A stretch of DNA of 64,000 nt from Triplophysa rosa (Eukaryota > Chordata > Actinopteri > Cypriniformes > Nemacheilidae), in contig NC_079898.1 in the NCBI RefSeq assembly GCF_024868665.1, positions 1,093,646 to 1,157,645 of the forward strand, read 5' to 3'. Under the pieces are notes generated by a model. The model saw only the letters and a list, made by a program, of their open reading frames with translations. It had not been told where the DNA came from and did no database searches. Positions 36,976-50,795 of the stretch are shown piece after piece; position 1 is the stretch's first letter, and every line of letters starts with the position of its first letter. The position numbers were made by a program, and so were the translations under genes.

Positions 36976-38000
36976 AGGGGTCATATGACAGGGCTAAAAC
37001 TAATATTATTGTTTGTTTTAGATGGAATGTAATGTGTCTACACGATTTAAGGTTCAAAAATTTTCCACATACCGTGCATGTTTGTATCTCCTCTTTGCTC
37101 CACCTCTCTGAAACGCGCAGATTTTTGACAAAGCTCATGGCTCTGAAAAGCGAGGTGTGCTATGATTGGCCAGTTAACCAGTAGGGTTGCACGGTGTACC
37201 GGTGCTACGGTAGCATCGCGATGCTAAAGCTTCAAAATACCCGCGATGCCTCTCTATTTTTGAAACGGTAGTATCGTAGTACCGTAGTTTATGTTGCATA
37301 TGCACATTAATATTTATTTGAACACTTACATCTGCCTTTTTGCGGTGTTTATCTCCTAAATGAATGTGTGTTTTGAATGACTTGGACGAGTTAATGATTC
37401 AAATTGGCGATTTGAACGAGTTGGTTAAATGATTCACTAACTAAGTGGAAAATTGATGCCACCTACTGGCCGTTTTAGTTCTGCATTTAAAGTACGCCTA
37501 ATATTTCCCTTTATAAAGACTGCTGTATCAATGTAATTTGTCCAACATTTGAATTAGTTCCTACGTGAAAAATGATCTAGTGTACTTTAGTATTTACTAC
37601 AGTAAACTACTAAAACTCATAGATACTAGTGTTTTTGAGTCTTATTATAGTAAATATTTAAGTATACTACAGTATTTATAGTATTTACAAATGACTAAAT
37701 GTATATGTATTTGCTACAATTTATCCAATTACTACAGTTAATACAACAACATATTCTAGTGCAAAGTATAATACAGTTTACTATAGTAAATACAAATGTT
37801 TCATCTAAATCTGTGTTTTTTGTATAGATTTGAATTATATGGCACAGCACCGTGATACTACTTGGTATCGAGATACTTCAGCTGGTATAGTATCGTAAGA
37901 CATGTTTATGGTACCGTGACAACCCTATTAACCAGTGCGTAGTGATTGGTGGAATTTAAAAAGTAGAGCATGTGGATTTGCATCTTTGACGCTAAATCGA
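36976..38000. mobile_element. TTAA-type repeat split by a hAT
   Basis: Left end AGGGGTCATATGAC after TTAA (36972-36975). Inner sequence is the inverted match to 23566-23785. At 37182-37927 it is split by a hAT. The right boundary (about 38000) is not fixed. The unbroken relative at 23566-23785 shows the original sequence across the insertion point. Confidence 0.65.
37182..37927. mobile_element. hAT element, perfect target duplication
   Basis: 746 bp, ends TAGGGTTGCACGGTGTACC... and ...GTACCGTGACAACCCTA, flanked by TTAACCAG (37174-37181 and 37928-37935). Same family as 26096-26963, but shorter. Internal 'TAGTATTTAC/TTTACTACAGTA' words are repeated. No coding sequence. Confidence 0.9.
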
Positions 38001-38287
38001 TTACTATTCTGAACTGGCTTTATTCATCAGGAAAACACAATACACTATCCGCTCTGTGTGTGTGACTTGGGATTGTGTGTGTACCCGCTTTTCACACAGA
38101 CACAGGGCAGAACCAGATACGGATGAAATGTTAATGTCATTCATTTTTATGTAAACAAATGCCTATATAAACAAAATGGCCATAAAATGCATAATCATCA
38201 TATATCGCTGGATAAGTGGGTAAATTGACTATCGCGACAGGCCTGTGTGTGTATGTGTGTGCTCATTGAAATCATCATGTGTTGTAC

Positions 38288-38365
38288 CAGCTCTCTTCTC
38301 TTGTTCTCCTCGGTGGCTTCATCTGTCAGCTGAGCAAAGACCTCTGTCAGAAACTTCTCGTCCTC
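38288..38365 (-). CDS. ppp4r3b: ppp4r3b exon [10 protein letters not shown]...
   Basis: 78 bp, 26 codons: [26 protein letters not shown]. Acceptor ...TGTTTCAG, donor GTACAAC (a weaker donor, but the phase and both neighbours agree). Human PPP4R3B has [20 protein letters not shown]. Confidence 0.93.
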
Positions 38366-40344
38366 CTGAAACATACACACAACAATCATTTAAGACAAAC
38401 CTGACACTTTATCTGCAATAGAACCAACCACCTCCCAGAAAAGATCTGCTATGAGGGACTGACCAGAAAAACCTCTACTTTGGAACACAAAAGCAAATGA
38501 GTATACAACAAAACAACGCAACAGAGACGTCCTGAAACACAATATTCAGAGGAAATATTTCACCACACACACACCTGTATATATGGAAACATCCAGGGGC
38601 CTAAATTCCACCCTGAAGTTCGGCTGTCATAGCAAAAACACATCTAATGTGCACAGCACTATTAAGTGCACGCGTGGGGGAAAAGAAACCATTCGTATGA
38701 ATGTGTGTAGACCTTGTCAGGCGCTTGGTCTTGGCTCTTTGTAATGATCACGATGACTGTGCCTGGTGCAATACCGAAAAGTTGCAGTGTGATGTTCTGC
38801 ATCTCTGATAAGTTAACGTCTCGTCTTGCCTCGAGATTTTAGTGAAAATGAAATGTCAAATCAACTATTGCATTTTCTTTTTCAATTTGACAGGGACGAC
38901 GCATTGTCAGTGTAAAAATGAAAATAAAATTATTGTGTAATATAATCACATATTGTGCGCAGTTATGTATAATGAAATTGTTTATCTGGTTTTCATTTTC
39001 ATCATTTAATTTATTTATTTAAATTTGGCAGGATCTATCTTCCATAGAACAACAAGTAATGAGTAAATAACTATATAATAATATTATGTTAGACTGTGCT
39101 CTTTTGTGTTGTCATTATGCTCATTTGGGTAGAATAGGTGCCCGTAACGTTTGTATACTTTAACCACCTCCGAGAATAGTGGGGGTTTCGAGTCACTGGC
39201 ACTGTTATTTTGGGGGTCGCGGGCTGAAAAGTTTGGGAACCCCTGCGTTAGACAGAGCTGAGTGTTTGTGTCAATTGCGTTTGTGTGTGACAATAATCCA
39301 ATAATCCATATAACTAGATGCGGACACGACATTCTGGCATTTACGTTAAATATGTCATCTGGCTGTTCTGCATGTCTGAGGGAATGATGTGCACAGTTTA
39401 ACATATAACACGAGTGATGGTCGAGGAATTGTCTGCGTCTGCACTGTATGAGGATATAAACACATGAACTTCATCTCCAGAGTTGCTCTGAGAGTTTATT
39501 TTACTGTTTGAGTGAAGCTATCGTCAAACACACTAAAACTCAAGCGTGTTCCCGACGACTGATCAAAATAAAAGTCCCTTTAACTTGAACACTCATCAGA
39601 GGGATAACGGAAGCTAGACATCAACGTTAATAGTGATGTCAGTATGAATATTTCTCTTGGATCTTTGTTAAGACCACAGAGCCGTGACAAGCAGTTCTTT
39701 GATGGATGGATGCACTTTTTGGAGCTTCAAAAAGTCGATGCCCATTCACTCCCATTTTCATTCTAAAATGATATGTGGTATTATAACTATGACTGCATTA
39801 TTTTTCAAGAAGAAAGTCATATTCAGTGAGGATGCCTTGATGGGGAGTAAAACATGGGGATATTTTGATTTGCCTGTGAAATATCCCTTTAATAGAAACA
39901 CAGAACATTCTGGACTTCATAAGTCACCAATATTTTCTATTCTCTGCAGTTTACCTTTACACCTTACTGTCCTTTTAGAAGCATTTAGTAGTTCTTAGCT
40001 TTCTTGTACATATTTTGTTAATAATTATTAAAAGTTAAAAATTCTACTTACATCTGTGTTTTCCTTGTGTTGATAATACAGTAAAGGGCTCTACATTTGG
40101 TCGGAATCTCACAAAATCCTTCAGATAAACCAGGTGATTTACTTCCTACAATTTACATCATTTTTCTTACTGTATGATCTATTTGGATCATTTTTTACTG
40201 TTAGGGTGAAATTCCCCAGCTGGTGCCCTGATTTAGATGGAGGGAGTGGTCATCTGACACACACACGCACGCACACACACAAAACACCTCTAGTGTCTTG
40301 TGTATGGCTCACTACACGGCTTTTATTCACATATAATCCTTGAT
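38366..40344. other. Intronic DNA, no gene
   Basis: The stretch 39240-39540 resembles the repeat at 56845-57110 (GACAGAGCTG..., ACTAGATGCGGACACG, CTGGCTGTTCTGCATGTCTG). No coding sequence. A CA run lies at 40258-40284. Confidence 0.4.
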
Positions 40345-40580
40345 CAGTGCACATATAGACAGAAACGCAAACTTTAAACACAAAAACTGTTGCGGAGACT
40401 CGCACTGGCCATCGTTGTTCTAAGTTTAACAACGTTTAACCGGAGCGAATGAGACGAGTGGATGAAATGATTGATCAGCGCAAACACATAGAGCACGATG
40501 GTAAACATGGGAAGCGTAAACGAGCGTGCACCAAGAGCCAGATGTGTCTGCACTGGCCATCTTTTCTAACATTAACACTT
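40345..40580. repeat. Inverted fragment of the hAT at 61064-62401
   Basis: TGTTGCGGAGACTCGCACTG, GGATGAAATGATTGATCAGC and AGAGCACGATGGTAAACATG are the reverse complement of the tandem units at 61336-61790. It shows that this tandem structure belongs to the transposon family rather than to the local insertion. Confidence 0.7.
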
Positions 40581-40822
40581 TTAACTGCCGCAAACAAGTT
40601 AAGTCTGTGAGAGGAGGCGGAGCTCTGTTGTCACTGCATTCACGTGCAGAGAATTTAGCATAAGCCAAATGGTCGGAGTCATTGAAAGAAGAGCCATCAA
40701 CGCCCCTTCACTCCCCTTTCTCCTGGTTTCTTGATACGATCATCAAAAGACCAGAGTCAAAACCTCTCACTGAGAGTGTTGATAACCTTTTGTTTCTCTG
40801 TTGGATATTTTACGACTCCTAA

Positions 40823-41450
40823 AGGTCAGTTTATGGTTCTGCGTAGGACCTACGCCGTAACATACGGCGTAGCCTACGTATGTAGACGACGCCGTCGTGA
40901 ACATTTATGGTTCTGCTTTGAGAGTATGCGTCATACTGCAATTACACCGCCGAAACGCTAGTTGGCTCTTTGTGTTTTCATGGGTTTGCTCTTCTTCGCC
41001 GATGTTTTGTGTGTGTGTATGCTAGTGTTTGCAAACGACAATGGAAGCCAAACCGACGTTAGAGGAAATCTCTCTCCAAGAATTCGACGCCATCTGACAG
41101 TCTTTATAGTCCGCCGAAGAGGAGTCATACAGATGCGTGTATTTCCGAACCTCTTCAATCAGACGCTCAGTAACTTGGTCGATGTCGATGCTCACCATGT
41201 TGTTCTTTTGTGGACTCTGAACTTGCCGGAAGAAGACACCAGAGAAGAAGATGCCGGAAATGTGTAGAAGGAAGTACGATGCTGCCAAACCGACCAATCA
41301 CAGCGCTTGCGGTCCGCGTAGGGTCCGCGTTGAGTTGACGCGTTGTTACATTTTTGGAGAGGTGCGCGTCAGGCTACGGCGTAGGGTACGCACAGGGTAC
41401 GCGGCTCTGCGTAGGCTACGCCGGTCCTACGCAGAACCATAAACTGACCT
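40823..41450 (-). mobile_element. PIF/Harbinger derivative with MADF exon
   Basis: 628 bp, ends AGGTCAGTTTATGGTTCTGC... and its reverse complement, flanked by TAA (40820-40822 and 41451-41453), the 3-bp TWA target of PIF/Harbinger. Subterminal 'GTAGGCTACGCC' repeats are dense. The inside keeps one exon of the Harbinger accessory MADF/Myb-like protein (about 41198-41050, minus strand). The DDE transposase is absent, so it would need help to move. Confidence 0.85.
41050..41198 (-). pseudogene. Harbinger MADF-domain exon
   Basis: Minus-strand frame with MVSIDIDQVTERLIEEVRKY, HLYDSSSADYKDCQMASNSW and REISSNVGL, the N-terminal half of a MADF DNA-binding domain as found in the second protein of PIF/Harbinger elements. 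It runs out into unrelated sequence after GL, where an intron or a deletion should begin. Confidence 0.8.
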
Positions 41451-41453
41451 TAA

Positions 41454-42612
41454 GCTTCAAAGCAGAGGGGAGAAGTCTCTCTGTCTCATCTGAAACTTGG
41501 CTAACCAGAGAAACTTCTCTGACAAATAGGAACGTGTGATTCAATTGTCCTTTGCTATAAATATATCTAAATATCTAGGTTATATGTTGTCGCTCTTGCC
41601 ATTTTTAAATAATCTGTAATTGTTAAATAGGCAGGTTAATTCAGGCTTTGTTCGTATTCGTACTGCCGAATGAATTATGTCTTGATGCACTTCAAACCTT
41701 AGCATATTTGATATATAAATGTTTGTCTTTACAATTCCTCCTTGTTTATATACATTGTGTGACCATAGAACACTTCCTTTTCATTATGTTATAATTGGAA
41801 TGATATCTCATAAAGATGCAAATTAGCTGTTGAGTGGACAAAGAACCTCTTCCATGCTCAACTCTGATTGGTCGATTCAAACTCAGGTGGGCATGCCCTC
41901 TCATGAGGTTAAATATCGAGCCTGCTCTGAAAATTTCCTCTTGTCGCTTCTGCTTCTCTTCTCTTCCGGCTTCGTCTCTTCCTCTCGTCTCTTCGGAAAC
42001 TGCCCTCCCCCCCCCCCTTGGGGAAAGGATGGAACAATGGACTTCTACTGCCACGTGGCTAGGCAATGCGGCCGATCACGAGGCCCGCAACTTTCTGCAG
42101 GACTTGCCTTCTGAAACCTTTTGAACAATTCCATCTCTACACGCGCATACGGATATCGGTCCAGCACAGCTTCAAGTCCAGCTTGCAAGTACCCGTTTCT
42201 ATTTATAGAATAGCTCCGTTAAGTCTGTGCCTCTTTGTTAAAGATGATTTTTATTGGTGTTCAGAAATCGCTGCCATGCTCTCTCTCTCCCTCTCTCTCT
42301 CAGCGCTTCCAAGCGCATTTGTGTTTCATGTATTTGTTTGTTTTATGCGATCGTCATTGTTTTGTTTACCATGTAGAGTATAGTTTAATAAACAACCATA
42401 TATATTCATTTGTGATGGGTTTTCTGTATTCACGCTCACAAGCTTGGTACCTTCTACTGTGTTTCGATTCGCTACCTTTGCTCTAAATCCTGTTTGGTAA
42501 CATCACGTTACTTATGGCCATGAGATAATGTAAAGTATATAATATCATTGAGGCATTTGCTGGACGAATGCATACAGGTATTGTTATGCTTTATATTACT
42601 AATCAGAGACCG
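41454..42612. other. Intronic DNA, no gene
   Basis: No recognised gene. A C-homopolymer run is at 42007-42017 and a CT-rich run at 42276-42300. Overlapping small frames here lack any domain. Confidence 0.4.
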
Positions 42613-42980
42613 TAAAATATGTATATTTAATAACGATTATTATATGTATTTTCCTTTGAGCTAAACTAATTCCTTGACTGAAATGGATGTTTTAAATAAC
42701 TCATTTCATGGATATGATCTTGAAAGATCTGGTGGATATCCATATTTGGTGAGCTTTCCTCATCAATATAACAACGTTAGCTAAAACCGCTACATGGTAA
42801 AATATGTATATTTCATCATGATTATTATACATATTTTCCTTTGAGCTAAACTAATTCCTTGACTGAAATTGATGTTTTAAATAACTCGTTTCATGGATAT
42901 GATCTTGATAGATCTGGTGGAGAACCATATTTGGTAAGCTTTGCTCATCAATATAATAACGTTAGCTAAAACCGCTACAA
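42613..42980. repeat. Tandem duplication, 185-bp unit
   Basis: Two consecutive copies (42613-42797, 42798-42980) starting TAAAATATGTATATTT and containing TCCTTTGAGCTAAACTAATT and CGTTAGCTAAAACCGCTAC. The copies differ at scattered sites, so the duplication is not recent. Confidence 0.88.
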
Positions 42981-42981
42981 G

Positions 42982-43122
42982 TGTGTGTCCACTCGCTGTC
43001 GGAAAAGAGAGAGAGAGTGAGAACGTGCAGCTGGTATCGATACGTGGGACATGCATATTGGAACCGTTTCAGATTTTTCAGTATCGAAAAGTATTGAAAT
43101 AGCGATATTTTTGACAACACTA
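42982..43122. mobile_element. hAT terminus (TGTTGTCAAAAATA family)
   Basis: Inverted partial copy of one end of the element at 61064-62401: GGAAAAGAGAGAGAGAGTG, GGTATCGATACGTGGGACAT, then AGCGATATTTTTGACAACACTA. Only this end is seen. Confidence 0.7.
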
Positions 43123-45221
<2,099 letters not shown>

Positions 45222-45543
45222 TTAAATAAGTATTGCAGCTCAAGGCAGGGCTCCAGACTGCAAACAGTTTTTACAAGCACTCGCGCATGCGCAACCTGCA
45301 ACTTTGCAAACCTGCAAAATTTGGCATATTTTAAAGGTAAATGCTGCAATCTGGTGCATTTTAAGAGCAAAATTAATTAGTTACTGAATCTATAAGAATA
45401 CAATTGCTATAGTAGTAATTTAATCCTTGGCTCCTTATATAAATGGGGATAATAGGGCACAACACGTCGTAAAATGGGAGTTCACAAACAGTCAAAACAT
45501 GTAGAGCATGAGCCATCAAAAAATGAAGCAAAAAAGTGTTTAA

Positions 45544-47740
45544 AGGAGACATAAGATGAAAACCCCACTTTTTCTGTGTTTAAGTGCTATAATCGGGTCC
45601 CCGGTGCATCTAGCATCCCAGAAAACGTGAAAAATAAGAACCCAGTAAGTTAGGGCTGGGCGGAATGACGGAATATTCCGTTACCGCGGAATAAAATGTC
45701 AACCGTAAGAGATTTTTCTATTCCGTGTATTCCGCGGAATGTAAATAAGTAGGCGTGGTTAACTCGGCGCTCTGCAAATTAGGCGCTATTCTGAAAAAAA
45801 CTACTGAATTAATCCACCCGTAACAAATGAACGTATCAAACATTCTTTTGACCTTCTTTCAGTCTGTAGTTTAGTGATCCGCTCCAGTCCGGCGCTTCTC
45901 TCACCCCCAGTGCTCGTGCAGGGATCTGCGCCAGCATTTAAAAAAGCTCATTCTCAACACGTATTTCAGAAGTCAGGTTGTTTTGAATAGCTGTTAATAG
46001 GTTTATAAAGTTTAACTTCAGGCGAGCCAAGGTGAAACTTGCGTTGAAATGCACGATGATGCTCACGAGCGCTTTGATGTGACACGCTTCTACCTCCAGT
46101 TTTGGGAGACGCGTGAGGAGTCACCAGAGACTTGCAGTGCAAAAACAAGCCCGAGAATAAACAAACCTAAAGACAGAGAGTCACAACACACTAAAATTGC
46201 TCATCTAATAGAGAGTGAAGAGTGATAAAGACCTACAGTACAGACCCCATGAACACCAGTTTATAACACTAGTCATATACTGTACTCTCATTGTTTGTGC
46301 ATATTCATACTTTATTGTTATATATGTTGTCTATCTTCCTACTGTATACATATGATATAGCCAGAAGATAAATATAAATAAATAATACATCTGATTATCA
46401 GAACTTAATTTGATATCTTTAGTACATTTTCATAACTTGCCTACATTTTAACTATGGTGAGCATTTAAATGAACTGTAATAAATAAATGAGTTAAATCAA
46501 TCTAACAAAAATGAGGTATAAAATATAGAATTATAATGGGAGATTGTTTCATGAAATATATTGTTACCGTGAAATAAAATTACTCATTCCGTGAAACAGA
46601 TTTTTGGCCATTCCGCCCACCTCTACAGTAAGTTTGTTTTGGTCTGCCTTTCCCTGCAAGCATGTGAGAAATCGAGCCGTTCAGATTTCGCTCCGATTGT
46701 GACATCCAAAGTGGATTTCATTATAATGTTACCGCCTCTTAATCTACAGTTCCACCCACCGCGCTCCGCCATTGTTGTTTTCACAAGCGACAACGGTGTA
46801 CGTGACGCCATGGCTAAAGTTCGTGGACAACATGCAATGTAGTCGCTGCACAGAGTCCTAACCTAGGAAGAGACAGGAGTGGATTTATTTTATTTTTAGT
46901 GGAAATCCATCAGAAACCACAAGTAAAAACCTCCTTGTTTGTGCGAATCACTTCAAGCTGGAGTGCTTTTTCAACCTGGGACAGTACAAGCAAGATTAGC
47001 TTCAAAGTTGTTCCTCAAGAGGGATCGAGACCGACTGAATGAGACAAAGCTGCCGATGTAAGTAATATTTATCAACAGTCTGAATTGACGTAAATGTACC
47101 GTATATATAGGAGGATAACGTTAGCATATGATAGCGAAGGGAGATAAGTCAGTCACGGGTTAAATAGAACATTCAAAGCCAGTGTTAAACTTACTGTATA
47201 TAAGTGCAGATGGACACTTGGAGTTTAGCTGTATGAATGTTAATACATTATGTGCGTCAATATGTTTAGCTGCAGCAAGCTGTTTGTTTTGCTAATGAAC
47301 AGGGGCGAACACTGTTGTTAGTTTCGTTTTAAACGTCTCAAATCATTCGTGTTTAGGCTGAAAAATCTGTCATTGTATACTATCTCTCACGTTGTGTGTG
47401 TAACGTTATAACTTGTCAATGACAAGCGCTAAAATCCATGTAATTCCGCTGAGATCTGCAGTGGATTCCGTGGATTTTAGGTAAGCATACACGCACAACG
47501 TAAGTGCATTAGCTGTTTGCTGTGACTGATTTTTTTGTCTCCGGACGAATGATTTGAGACATTTAAGACGAAACTAACCGCATTGGAATTCAGGAAATAT
47601 CATTTAGCTAAACCATTGCCATGGCAGTACTACACGTGTGTTGTGTTGACACGCCGGACAGAAGGGGGGTGGGGTTCGCTGTAACTCATTATCAGTTAAA
47701 GAGACATGCACCAAAACGGGTTGCTGTGAGCATAGCTGTT
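45544..47740. mobile_element. TTAA-type element interrupted by a hAT
   Basis: Starts after TTAA (45540-45543) with AGGAGACATAAGATGAAAAC and shares AAGTGCTATAATCGGGT, CAGAAAACGTGAAAAATAAG and, after the hAT, GTGAGAAATCGAGCCGTTCA and AAGAGACATGCACCAAAACG with the complete copy at 59693-60884. The right end is not fixed; homology fades after about 47740. Confidence 0.6.
45651..46625. mobile_element. hAT element, perfect target duplication
   Basis: 975 bp. Ends TAGGGCTGGGCGGAATGACG... and ...GGCCATTCCGCCCACCTCTA, with CAGTAAGT on both sides (45643-45650 and 46626-46633). Subterminal 'ATTCCGTTACCGCGGAAT' motifs are repeated at both ends. The relative at 59693-60884 has a single CAGTAACT at the same point. 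Confidence 0.9.
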
Positions 47741-48765
47741 TTTGACGAGGCAAGTAGGGTTTTGTTTACACAGCCATTGAGTGTTTTTAAGAAAAATATG
47801 TTCCAGACATTTCATGAAGACCCTAATAAATCATACCAACTTGTTGAAAGTGCTTGTCTGAGGAGACCTTTAACAGTTGAACTAATTTCAATTATTACCA
47901 TATTTAAAACGCAGGCTGCATTGGGCCTTTTTCACAGTGCCATTGTCCCACTCCCCCGCATGTCAGCATCACTTCACTATCCGGACCAGAGCATTCATAC
48001 ATTATTATGATGCGGCGACTGTTTAGAGTTAACCCGTAAGAAAAGCACACACTCTCTCAGCACAACAGAGTAATGTTAAGTTTGTGATTTACTATATTTT
48101 CAACTTTATGCGTGCATTGCGCAGACCTGATATCTGTTTATATCAAAGTAACACGAGAGCAATTAATGACAGACGCTTTCACCTGCGGTACACGCTGATC
48201 GGTCTGAGCAGCGCTGCTTGATGTCTGACAAACCAAATATATCGACACGGTGACACAGGGCAGCATGTAATTGTGTGGCACGCACCCGTATACATTTTTT
48301 TCTTACGGCGACAGCCGAAGCTAAAGGGGGAAATTAAGCAGACTCATGTCCATCATGCATTCAAATTGATGCGGTTGGCAATCAAACTGCGTTCTGTGCC
48401 TGCAAATATACACAAACAAATATACACAAACATTTTTCTAAACAAACCTAATAAAGAAACTTAACGAAATATCATTTACCAATATAAACTAAACTATTTT
48501 AATACTTTTAACTATTTAATTATTCTAAACTATTTTAACAGTTTAAACAGTGTCATTCAAATCATTAATTCAAATTCGTGCTCCAGTGCAGTTGGCAATC
48601 AAACTATGCGTTCTGCACCTGAGCCAAATACAAAATATACTCCAAACATTCTTCTAAATTAACTTAATAACGAAATGAAAAGAAATATGAATAATTTGCC
48701 ATTAAAAACAAAACTAAACTATTTTAATAGTTTCAGTTTCAAGGGATCGTCAGCATCTATTCCAA
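47741..48765. other. Intronic DNA, no gene
   Basis: The frame at 47621-48010 (129 codons) begins inside a repeat and has no recognised domain; it is not called. 48400-48720 holds two loosely similar AT-rich segments (each with 'GCAATCAAACT(A)GCGTTCTG'). Confidence 0.4.
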
Positions 48766-48946
48766 GGCTAGTCAACTCTGGTCCTGGAGGGCCAGTGATC
48801 TGCATAGTTTAGTTCCAACCCAAATTCAACACACCTGGTCATCATTTTCAAGTAGTTCTGAATACTTCAGCTTGGTCAGGTGTATTTAAGTAGTATTGGA
48901 ACTTAACTCTGCAGGACACCGGCCCTCCAGGAGCCCAGTTGACTAG
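48766..48946. mobile_element. Small MITE, CTAGTCAAC/GTTGACTAG ends
   Basis: Inverted ends GCTAGTCAACTCTGGTCCTG, GAGGGCC... and ...GGCCCTCCAGGAGCCCAGTT GACTAG. A common type of fish MITE. Its right tip carries the hAT insertion at 48947-49977 and resumes at 49986 (CCCTG). Confidence 0.75.
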
Positions 48947-49977
48947 TAGGTTTGTTGTGATAGTTGGTGTCACCGGTGATACACAGTGTTTAAACCGCCT
49001 ACCGAAATGCAAAAGTGCCTATTTGGAAATATTTTGGATTTAAACCCAGTGCCAACAGGGAACCTGAAAACATTAATAAGGCAACCTGTAAACTTTGCCT
49101 GATGACGGTGGTAGCATCCAGACTCCGGAGGTAACACTGTGAATTTACACGCACACCTTCAAGCGCAACACAAAAATGAGGCGGCCAAAATGGGTCACGC
49201 AGCAAAAAAATCGACCGTTTTTTATTTGATGGTTGCACGATGTGTGCAGTGGTTATTCGTTTTGTTGATAAAGGCACTTCATTTAACGTGAATGTTTTTA
49301 AAATAGTTTCTTAACTGTTTTTTTTGCATGGTGTGTGTGCAGTGATTATTCGTTTTGCAATAAAGGTGCGTGTAATATAAGCGAGTGTCGTACTGTTTTG
49401 TGTATTTTTATTAAGAAAAATAACGAACCCTTCATGAATTCAAGCTAATTCCACTGAACTGCCGCTAATTTAAGTCAAAGAGCACTTTTCCACCATCGCG
49501 CCGAATCATTCTCGTTGCTTAATCGTTCCACTCCGTGCTGATCCATGCCAGCCGGTACGAAAATGGTTTCATTTCCACCGCAGGGCTGATAACAGAAATT
49601 TTTAGAATGTAAATACAAACGCGTCACATGCTGCCTCGGTAACACAAGAGACTGAGCTATAACGGCTCTGCGCGCATTCATAAGCCCGATTCAGCTCGGT
49701 TATAGAACCGTGCTGAAAATTCCGAGCCGAGAACAGTTTGTAATCGTGTCGTGTCGAACCAGGCTCACGTAGAAACATAACTGTAACCGTTTCAGACTGT
49801 GCTTAGAACGATTCGGCGCGATGGTGTAAAAGCGCTCACAGTAAATCGAGACGTGTGCACGACCACATTTTCGGCCGCCTCGAAATCCCTGACACTCAAG
49901 CCTGGTGTGACCGGCACTACCGGTGTTTTTACACGTCGATTAACCGGTGGGAAAAATCCGTCACCGCAACATCCCTA
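48947..49977. mobile_element. hAT element inserted in the tip of a MITE
   Basis: 1031 bp. Ends TAGGTTTGTTGTGATAG... and ...CACCGCAACATCCCTA; perfect target duplication TTGACTAG (48939-48946 and 49978-49985). Subterminal motifs GGTGTCACCGGTGATAC and TTAACCGGTGGGAAAAATCC. A smaller inverted-repeat element is nested at 49480-49837. Confidence 0.88.
49480..49837. mobile_element. Nested inverted-repeat MITE, 358 bp
   Basis: Ends GAGCACTTTTCCACCATCGC then GCCGAATC, and the inverse GATTCGGCGCGATGGTGTAA then AAGCGCTC, about 29-35 bp with a few mismatches. The interior is unrelated to the host hAT. No target duplication was confirmed. Confidence 0.7.
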
Positions 49978-50795
49978 TTGACTAGCCCTGATCTACTCCA
50001 GTGGGGAGTGCAGTCTCTATTTTCTTTTTTCAGTTGAGCCCAGTTTGAATATGTATTTAAAAAGTTAACATCTAATGTTTTATCAGGCCTTTTATTTAAT
50101 ATTCTGAAACGAACCTATATGGAAAACGGTAATCTGACTGACAGCTAAAAATACTTTATTAGGCTACTGCTGCATTTTTGTTTACTAAAGCGTTACAGTA
50201 AAAGTAGGGTTGCTTTCGTCAACGTAAATGATCACGTGACGAAAATGAGACGAGACGTAAATGCTGGTCATGTGACGAAGACTATAATTAAATGTATAAT
50301 GCAATTTTGTTGACGAATAAAAACGAGACTAAATGTGGTTTACAAAATAAAATCTATGCTAAAATGTCTAATTTTCGTTGACCAAAACGAGACGAAATGT
50401 TATAACGTTATTTCGTCTCGTTTAGTCGCGTTATTATTTTGCAGTATTTCTGTTTCCTGTGTCTCACTTCAGGGGCTGCATCAGGTCGCACTGCGCAGAC
50501 GCAGTTGATGTTACTTCCTCAAGCCCCACTCGCGGCATTATTTAGAAGATGCAGCTGCAGTGAGTTAGCGTAAACGACAACAAACAAAGTGTAGTCTGAC
50601 ACAGAGAAAGGGACCGATGGCTGGGGTGCAGGATCAATTCGATTCTTAGATGCGGACGTGGACGATTCTGAATCGATTCACGAATGTCAAAAATCGATTT
50701 TCTAAATGTTAAATATTTGACGGCGTGCAAATAAGAGACAACGAAGATGGCGGAGAAAGAAATCCGAGCAGCTCACTTTACATTAAAAGCTCATG

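Noticed and set aside
45282..45293. CGCGCATGCGCA, a second NRF1-like word
   Set aside because: It lies in an intron inside a probable repeat and not near a known start; no CpG-rich setting.
47621..48010. 129-codon plus-strand open frame
   Set aside because: It starts in a TTAA-type repeat shared with 59693-60884, and nothing in its translation resembles a known family. No upstream gene context.
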